A DNA stretch of 64,000 nucleotides from Bidens hawaiensis (taxonomy: Eukaryota > Streptophyta > Magnoliopsida > Asterales > Asteraceae): the NCBI GenBank assembly GCA_021521415.1, contig JAIQDT010001109.1, positions 372,001 to 436,000 of the forward strand. The letters run 5' to 3'. The position numbers and the translations under genes were made by a program. Below, in pieces: positions 56,631 through 64,000 of the stretch (position 1 is the first letter of the stretch; each line of letters opens with the position of its first letter). Below the pieces are notes generated by a model. That model saw nothing but the letters and a program-made list of their open reading frames with translations. It was not told where the DNA came from and did no database searches.

Positions 56631-59166
56631 TGTAACGCCCTGAAATTCGATTGGTAAACTAGGATCGTGAAATCATCGGAAACTATAGACTTTGGGATTC
56701 TGGACGATAAGTTCGGAACCCATATCATTGGAAAAATCTGCTTTTATCATTTAAAATGTTTATTTTATAAAACGACATTTACGCCTGAAAAATATTAATT
56801 TTTATGCTTTCGAAAAATTAAATGTTCTTATTTAAAAAAAAAAAGATTTCAAATAATTATTCGGAAAATGGTTTTATAAAAGTTTTGCTGAAAAAGTTTT
56901 AGTTTGTTTAAAAACTTATGAACTCGACTAGTCTTGACCCGTCGGTAGCCTAAACCCGAACCCGAGTCACCCGAGTATTTAAGCGGAAAATCAAGTATTC
57001 TTACACCATCTCTTTCATTTCCACCAACACTTCCCACCCAAACACTCTCATTCTAGAGAGAGAAACTAGAGAGAGAAAGTCTTCAAACTTCAAATCCGAG
57101 TCCACAAATCTGTTTGTTGTTATTCTTGGTAAGATCTTCTTGAAAATCATCCATTTTCATAACCATTTTCGGCCTCAAATCGAGCAAAAACACCCATTTT
57201 CGTTTCTAGAGTTTTCGGGTCAAAAACCGTCTTGTTTTGGTGTCAAAATGCAGGCTTTTGTGTTTAAAATCACTAGGAATCGATAGCCCTTTCAATCCCG
57301 AGCATTTCCATGTCAAAAACTTCGATTTTGGGTCAAAAATCTGGAAAATCTGAAAAACCCGTAGGTTTCTCCGTCGCCCAGCTTGAAGGAGTCGAATCAG
57401 ACTCATTCGATCGAACCAGTCGATCGAATCAGTCCAGTCGATCGAATAGGAAAGCAACCGAATGGTCTCCAACTCATTCGACCGAATGAGTTTCGTATTC
57501 GATCGAACGAGTGTCTATTCGATCGAACAAGTTCCATGTTCGACCGAACGAGTTTTTCCAACTGGTTCGACCAAATGTGTTTCTAGTTCGATCGAGTGTG
57601 CCTCAGATTCGACCGAATGTGTGTCTATTCGATCGAACGTGTTCCTATTCGATCGAATCAAGCCAGAACCAAGCTGTTTTCGTCTTTAAACCCAGTTTTT
57701 TGCTCGAGGCCGCGTAAGCTCGTTTTCTTAGACTTATAGCACGTTGTTAACCTTATATATATGTTCAACTCTAGGCTAAGGAGATCTATTGTAGCACCAT
57801 CCTAACCCGAGATCAAGGTGAGTTCATAGCCCCTATTTAAGCTTTTCAAAACTATGGGGTGGAAACATGGTAACTTTACACGTTTGGATAAAATCATTTA
57901 TGCAAACACTCTTTAAACTATAAACTTTTGGATTTCTACACACGTGCGGAAATCCACAAGCTTTTTAAGAATCTATAAACTTTGGAAATCTATGAACATG
58001 GGGAAAACCCATCAACTTATGGAGATCTAAGAACATTGGAAATCAATGAGTATGGGAAATTCTATGAACATTGACATCATGGGAATGGGAATCATATTCA
58101 TATCATCATAGTCATTGTGTCAGCATGGAAATCTAGAGATCAAAGCATCATGAGTTGAATTGGACGCGAGAGTCTATTCTACTCTCGGTAGAACTCGCGA
58201 CCATGCATTCTATTCTCGGTGGCACTCGTAACTCATGGATTTCATACTAGTCTCGGTGAAATCCATAACTCTTGAGGACCTATACTAGTCTCGGTAGGGA
58301 CCAAGGGAACCCAGGATTCTTTGGGGAGTCTATCCTACTCTCGGTAGAACCTAGCTGAGTCCTGGATGACAAGAACGAGGTAGTCTTGGTTTAAGTCTTG
58401 CGTGGGATCAATCAAGTCTTGTGTGATCATTGAGTTTCATCATCATTCATCATCATCATCATTTATTCACCATCATCTTGGATACTAGTAAACAGTGGGA
58501 TCTTGGTGTTGGTTTATCTAGTAAACTTAGCATGCTCAAATCTATATGTCCTTATTTATGCTTAACTGCTATGTGCTACATGTACCGTTGGGAGACCACA
58601 AATCTTTGAGTAATCTTATCACAAACGACTCTAATGGAGAATAATAAGCCCGCTGAGAGTCCAGGAGAACATTTCATGTTTTACTTACTACAAAAACCTC
58701 TTTGGGAAAACCAAGAGACCTTTTCTTACAAACCATCTTAAAACCGGGTATTATATCCAAACATAGTAGTATAAGTTGTAGGAGTGGTGGGTTAGCCGCA
58801 GGTACACCCTATATATAAACCCCTACAACCTATACTAGTATGTTTGTGTATAAACTCTTTTTCTTTAAACCTATGAATTCACTCATCTACTTTATGTAGT
58901 TGACAGTTTGTTACATGTTTTCAGGAAATAATGCAGCAAGAAATCCCTAGCAAGTTTAGAGGCCTTAGAGAGATGAAGGCTAGTCTAGGAGTTGTTTGGA
59001 AACTTGATATTTTGTATTAAAACAATTTGTTTCATGTTACCTGGATGGTGTAATATTTGACATTTTGGTTATGTTTATGCATTTAGACTTTTATACTATT
59101 GTGCTCAACAATCACGACTTAGTCGCCGCGCCTCGATTACTCCGCCATCACGATCGGGGTGTGACA
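56631..59166 (+). repeat. 3' LTR of element G (2536 bp)
   Basis: Near-identical to 48383-50924; followed by the TSD tagct. Confidence 0.96.
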
Positions 59167-59171
59167 TAGCT

Positions 59172-61290
59172 CCTCATTTATAAGCGAGCATCTATGACAA
59201 AAAAGGAGTAGCATGCGCATTTTAAAGTTGACCCGTTGTCATGTTACCTCGAGAATGTCAATTTAAGTTGAAAAGCAGTTTCGTAAAGTAGAAAGATTTG
59301 GATTGACTTCGATTTCTCATATACCAATTCTAACAACTTCGGGTGGTTATAGTTTATTACATAACCTCCCCTTGGTTGATTTAAGTAGGTTATAATTACA
59401 CATTCCGTTAATATATAATTTCTTTAACTTCTTGGTGCCACTTTTTCCTCACCTCATTGCTAAAGAGAAAGATTCTCTCCCTAAGTTCTGGAGGCAACCT
59501 AGGTTTTGCTAAATGTATGCAGCAAAGGAAATTGAAATCGAAAATATGCATTTCCAGTTCTTTAGCAATTTACCAGTGAGATAGATAAAGTGGTGAGATT
59601 TTGGTTAAGGTTTTGTAATTTGGTGAGTGGTTTGAGTGAATTGTGATAATGTTACCTTCTTCCTTATACAATGCTTCGTGCGGTCTCGAAATGCATATTT
59701 GCGAGAAGTTCTAAATCATATGACACATGTGACTCATTCAAATTTTCTAAAAAATATATATGGCATGAGGTTTTATCTCACGGTAACGGAGGAATTGGGT
59801 ATAAACTCTATATTTTGCATGCATTTCTGCTCAGTTTTACAAAATTTCTTTTTACTTTTTTTTTTACTTTTCTTTAGTTATAATAGATTAGAAACTGGAT
59901 ATTTTCAAAAACATTTTCTTGGATTTAGGTTTTGTTGTAAAAATAGCTTTGTTTGCTGTAAAAAATATTTTGTTGATTAGGGAATTTTTTATAATTATTT
60001 GAGCAAGCAATTGGTCAAGTAATTCTCCTTCCCACACATGAATCTCACATTGTCCTTAATGTGCAAAGATTCATTGAAAGATAAAATTCTAATTAAGTAT
60101 GGTGGGTTAAAATGGAAAGGTACTTCCCTACGGACTAACGAAATTCGACAGAGCGTCCGCTGTTTATCATCCGTTTTCCTGTTTGTACTTGAGGAATATA
60201 AAACTTCAAACAACCACAACAACCTAGCATAATTTACTGAAAATTGGGTATGAAATCATCCATCCCTTGCCCTAACGGGCTAAATAAGTTCCTAATAATA
60301 ATGTTTTGGCACCCACGGCCATAAAAAGTGTCCAACCAAATAGAAAAACAAACAAGTAAACAACGAAATGTAATTGTTCAAATAGACATAATGATAATAA
60401 AATTGTCACGATACAACTCCCAACCCATGCCCATGCCCCATGCCCAACCTACCAGTGCAGCGACTCATCAGTTACCCGTGTCCAGGTCAAATGGTCCCCA
60501 CTGGCCTATCCATGCGATAGCCCAACTGATCAATCTCTCGCCTCGTCTCTACATATTTGGCTGCTCGTTGTGCATCGGAGGCAGCCATCTCTTCTGTTTC
60601 GGTCAAAGATTAACAAAGTAACTTTTGATCAAATTAGTACGTGAGGTAGAGTGCTTGAACGTAAACAAAGTGAACACATCGATTTGATTACGAGGGAAAA
60701 AGCCCTTATTGGGAGAATCTCCGGCACAAAAAACTCCCCGGAACGGTGAAAAAATATCATCGTCAATTTTATTAATGACAAATATGGTCACAAATGGTGG
60801 AGCTAATAAATGATCGTGTGCTAAGTGATACAACGAGTGCTAATAGCTAAACAACTGTAGTGTGTGTTCTAATGATCTTCTCAGCTCGTTTATATATAAA
60901 AGAATAAAACTGAAATTATGAATAAACCCGGAAACCCTAGACTAAGTCTTCCCATGATCCGTTGCTTCCCACGTTCAGTTTGACGAAGTTCAAATATATC
61001 CGTTGCAAACCCACGTTTTTATTAGCACATTAATCACGTGGTCTTATCTGCAAAACAATAAAAATAACATAGGACAACTGAATTAGTCAAATATCATCGT
61101 CAGAATAATCACGTCGGCAGGATAGCTCGGAATCATAGTCAATCCTGAGGATAAAAAATCGGCACCAAACAATGCCCCCAATTTTCAATTTTACAGTTAA
61201 CGCGTGACAGCTGTAAAATTTTAATTTCAAAAATAATAATATCTTCTGACGCTTGAAAGGACGTACAAGCGGATTATGGAAACCCTATAA
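59172..61290. other. Unassigned, no supported gene
   Basis: It continues the sequence interrupted at 48377. Open frames at 59636-59980, 60038-60232 and 60328-60621 (and minus-strand frames at 59995-60222 and 60603-60833) show no recognisable domain. On the minus strand around 60020-60075 the text cacattaaggacaatgtgagattc resembles spacers found after Gypsy pol genes, only a faint hint. Confidence 0.45.
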
Positions 61291-61300
61291 CCGTCTCTCC

Positions 61301-61427
61301 GGCTTATAATTAACCCTTAATCATATTTTTAATTCATTATACTCTTCTTCTTCGCTTCATTATCCAGGTCAGTCTCTCTCTCTTGTCTTTTTATTTTTCT
61401 GAAACTTTTCTTCTAGTACGATTAATA
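61301..61427 (+). promoter_or_regulatory. Possible promoter and 5' UTR of the broken spliced gene
   Basis: ttataatta near 61304-61312 is TATA-like, followed by a CT-rich stretch (tcttcttcttcgc, tcagtctctctctcttg) before the ATG at 61428. Position and composition only. Confidence 0.4.
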
Positions 61428-63057
61428 ATGAGGAAAAGAAACCCTCGGTCGCCAAATCCTTTTTCTTTCGTAACCTCGGAAGACTTCACCGATCAGGGTC
61501 ACATCCATGCGACTGATGAGGACCAATGCCTCTTCAAAGATCTTGACATTAGATTTCTAAAAGATTCCGGCCTGTTACCGGCTGAAGCCGTCATTAGACC
61601 TTTCGACCCTAAAGTCAAAGCTGATTTTCCATCCAAAACCTGGTCTACTTCTTGTATTGTCCCTTTTCAATCGGCCTTTCGTATCCATTTCCTTCGCTCA
61701 TTCAGGAGTTCTTCGACATTACCGGTTCTCCTACTCCCAAGTTATGCCAATGGTGTGGAGAGTCTTAGCTACAGTAAATCGCTTGAATAGAACCGATGAA
61801 CTGTCAATAGGTATACCTGAGATAGCCGCCACTTACAACCTTCGTACATATGGATCTCACCGTTATTGCCTTTAGTCTAAAACTAGCCACCATGACGTGG
61901 TCCCTAAAGTGTCTGGTAACGACCATGATTGGAAGAAGAAATTCTTCTTTGTGCGTCGCGACTCGATTCCTGATGGAGTAGATTTGTCGGTTAAATGGGT
62001 CTGCAAGGGTAGGAAATCCTTAGGATAGAATTTCATTTTACAAACATTTCGTATTAATACGTCTTTTTTTTGCAGTTTTGTTTGAGGATTGATGAGATAC
62101 AGGAAAGACACAAATCGAAGACTCAAGGCGTTGTTCAAAATTCCGGCACAAGAAAGGGAATTTCGGTTTGAAGAGGAAATAAGGGAAACTAGCACGACTG
62201 CCTTGAAATCTACTGTAAGTATGTCTTCCGGTAAGTATTTTGGGTATTTTATGATTTTCTCAGGATTTTTCCTTTTTGAAAGTAACTTGATGAATTATTT
62301 CACAGAGATGCTGAAACCAAAAGCTTCCTTCAGCTTGATCGATTTGGATGACTTCATTAAAGACAAGACCGGGGTGAAGCAAGAGCATTCCAAGACTCCT
62401 TCCACAAAGCCGAGGATTCCAAACACTCGCCAAAGAGCGCCGCTCAAAAGAAAAGGAAGGCCAGCACTTCAGCCGAGACGAACCCTTTAGTAGAATGACT
62501 GCTACTGAAATTGGGGAGAAATTGCAATCTCTTGCCAATCTTCTTGGATCAGTAAGTTTTTTGTATATTCTGAAAATAATATCCTGCAAAAGTTTATGTT
62601 AACCTAGGGATAACAGGGAATCGAGAATTACCAACAAAAGCTCCAAGATGATGCTGAATTGGCTGTGAAGGAAGCTGAAGGTAAAATTGCAGAACTCCAA
62701 CGTGCGGTAAACACAGGGATCAAGCTTCACAAAAAGAAGGAAAAAGAGATTGTGGATCTTAAAGCTTCTTTTGAACTGGAGAAAGCCGAGCTTATTGACG
62801 ATGCCAAGAAGTCTGTATTCACAAGCATCCTGGAGTTAATGCTCAAGATGTCAGAGGAGGTAAAGGCGAAGGGTTATGTGATGGGTTCTTGGAACCCTGC
62901 TGCTTGGGCCAAAAAGGTTGAAGATGCTGAGAGGTGAGAAGGTTGAGGAAGTTGAGGATGTAGGTACTTCAGGGCCGACGAAGGAGACAGGTGCTAACGA
63001 GGTGGCGGATGCGGAGAAGAAAGATGGCGAGCAGGTCGAAAGTGATAAGGTTTAGGC
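61428..63057 (+). pseudogene. Plant transposon-associated gene (PF04195-like) with introns, broken
   Basis: From the ATG at 61428 (MRKRNPRSPNP) the first exon resembles the plant 'putative gypsy type transposon' domain: text like YPFPSLIQEFF, PMVWRVLATVNRLN and ELSIGIPEIAATYNLR is present but spread over three frames, with TAG at 61873. Plausible introns with GT/AG ends lie at 62009-62075, 62215-62305 and 62552-62616. The second exon has RYRKDTNRRLKALF, the third a Lys/Arg-rich stretch with a frame change near 62490, and the fourth (from 62617) a long charged coiled-coil (KIAELQRAVNTGIKLHKKKEKEIVDL) ending at TGA 62935. Such genes are often carried inside Tat-like or other plant elements. The remaining text to 63057 is shifted. 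Function is unknown. Confidence 0.7.
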
Positions 63058-63640
63058 CTGGTTTTCAGGTTATTTTGATGTGTTTCTGATGGTTGTTGAA
63101 CAATTTTCATATTGGTTGTGTAAGGATAATATAACTTGCCTAGGACAATAGTTTGGGTGGAGGGATCCTCGTTCAGGACGAAGCCTTCAATTAACTTTAA
63201 TTTCCTGTTTTTGAACAATATGATGGTTTGGGTGGATGGGCTCCGTTTTGAGCGAAACCTGAAACATGTTTTCCTGCATTATGGTATTAGTATAATAACT
63301 TTTTATGACTTATGTTGGTATTTTATCATTGTTTACGTTATTAAATCTTTAGAATAAAATTTATTTCCTTAGAATTTAGAAATCTAGATGAAGTTTCTTA
63401 ATAACAAATTAGGTTTAGTTCAATAAACCAACACCAAGTCATAAAATTCATAAGACAAGCCGTATGAAATAAAGAATATTCATAAATAGGAAATCATACA
63501 AGAATTGTATATCAATTAACCTTGATAATGTCTAGACCATTTTATCCTTGTAAAAAGATCATTTTTCAGGATGTTCCTTCGATTCTGGGGATATACTGAT
63601 AGACCTGCAATGTCAACATTATCCTGAAAATAATTTCAGA
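63058..63640. other. Tandem pair and AT-rich 3' flank
   Basis: Two related segments, gtttgggtggagggatcctcgttcaggacgaagc near 63150 and gtttgggtggatgggctccgttttgagcgaaacc near 63226, are about 75 bp apart. The rest to 63640 is AT-rich without a gene. Confidence 0.6.
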
Positions 63641-64000
63641 AATTCTGGCGACAAGGCCTCAATAATCTGGTGACAAGGCCTAAATAAACTGGCGACAAGG
63701 CCCTTAGTAGAGGTGAAAACCCCTTAAACCTTAGGAATATGAATTGGCGACAAGGCCCTTAAAAGAGGTGAAAACCCCTTAAACCATAGGAATGGTACGT
63801 CTACCATTAACTTGAGATTCAAACTAATAGCCGAGGATAACAACTTAACAAGTCACTATATTTCATGTGATGGCCCCGCCTCTCAAGCTATGGCTGAATA
63901 AACGTGCGCTACAAGCGATCTTGAGAAGAGGTGAAACCCCTTAAACCTTAGAAGGCATTGAATAATACCTTAACTGGCGACAAGGCCTAAACAAACTGGC
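63641..64000. repeat. Short tandem repeat, ggcgacaaggcc blocks
   Basis: ctggcgacaaggcc-type words occur near 63643, 63668, 63690, 63743 and 63972. Agaggtgaaaaccccttaaacc-type words occur near 63709, 63765 and 63925. Block order varies. The array continues past the window edge. It may be the inner repeat of an LTR. Confidence 0.8.

Larger units (their letters stand above)
48383..59166 (+). mobile_element. Element G: young Ty3/Gypsy chromovirus, Tekay-like
   Basis: Long LTRs (about 2.54 kb) begin tgtaacgccctg and end cggggtgtgaca. The target duplication tagct is perfect at 48378-48382 and 59167-59171. PBS and PPT are intact. Gag-pol is nearly complete with a C-terminal chromodomain-like region; RT before integrase is the Gypsy order. 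Long LTRs plus chromodomain fit the Tekay/Del lineage. By eye about 10 differences separate the LTRs (indels included), so this is probably the youngest insertion here. Two small frame changes in integrase stop it acting alone. Confidence 0.96.

Noticed and set aside
59636..60232. Open frames of 64-114 codons in the right flank of G
   Set aside because: Overlapping on both strands, AT-rich, Phe/Leu-rich low-complexity content and no domain.
62606..62621. tagggataacaggg followed by aat, close to the I-SceI homing endonuclease site
   Set aside because: One base of the 18-bp site is missing and it lies at a plausible intron end in a broken plant gene. No endonuclease gene or intron of that class is near; best read as coincidence.
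63641..64000. ggcgacaaggcc repeats considered as a CRISPR-like array
   Set aside because: Spacing is irregular, the spacers are themselves repeats, and the genome is clearly a plant's.

Overview
The window is a plant nuclear sequence made almost entirely of LTR retrotransposons inserted into one another. I see no ordinary host gene, rRNA or full tRNA. The element mix (two-gene Copia elements with a large extra ORF, Tat-like and Tekay-like Gypsy elements, TA-rich foldback elements) suggests a eudicot with a large repeat-rich genome. I think of Asteraceae, but that rests on remembered family resemblance, not a search.

Layout. 1-3618: minisatellite, TA tracts and two foldback elements. 3624-8652: complete but dead Copia element A (TSD acatc). 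8658-10233: a MITE candidate, perfect palindromes and unassigned AT-rich DNA. 10234-24823: old Copia element B, whose 3' LTR was split by element C (16092-24503), a Copia-type element that keeps gag and an extra ORF (ORF3) but has no pol. 24829-27248 and 46921-47957: the two halves of a Tat-like Gypsy element H, split by element D (27249-46920, TSD cattg). D is a longer relative of C, with gag, most of pol and ORF3. D is interrupted by F (36278-41692, minus strand, TSD gtcac), which looks like a solo Gypsy-type LTR. F is interrupted by E (37648-40897, TSD cagaa), a young non-coding LTR element. 48383-59166: young Tekay-like Gypsy element G (TSD tagct) with near-identical LTRs and gag-pol broken by two small frame changes. 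59172-64000: unassigned DNA, then a spliced but broken gene of the plant transposon-associated type (PF04195-like), then short tandem repeats.

How the parts relate. By-eye LTR differences agree with the nesting order: B about 3.5 percent and C inside it about 2.5 percent; D about 3 percent and E, two levels down, about 1 percent; G under 1 percent. C and D are the most interesting pair. Their LTRs share three regularly spaced hairpins with a conserved loop, an inverted repeat directly after the TATA box whose arms differ between C and D but stay complementary, and leaders packed with an ATTCGTTA-type short motif. Both carry the same roughly 1000-codon ORF3 between pol (or its missing place) and the 3' LTR. 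C could only have moved with proteins supplied by a D-like partner. All boundaries, TSDs and differences were read by eye, without alignment software.
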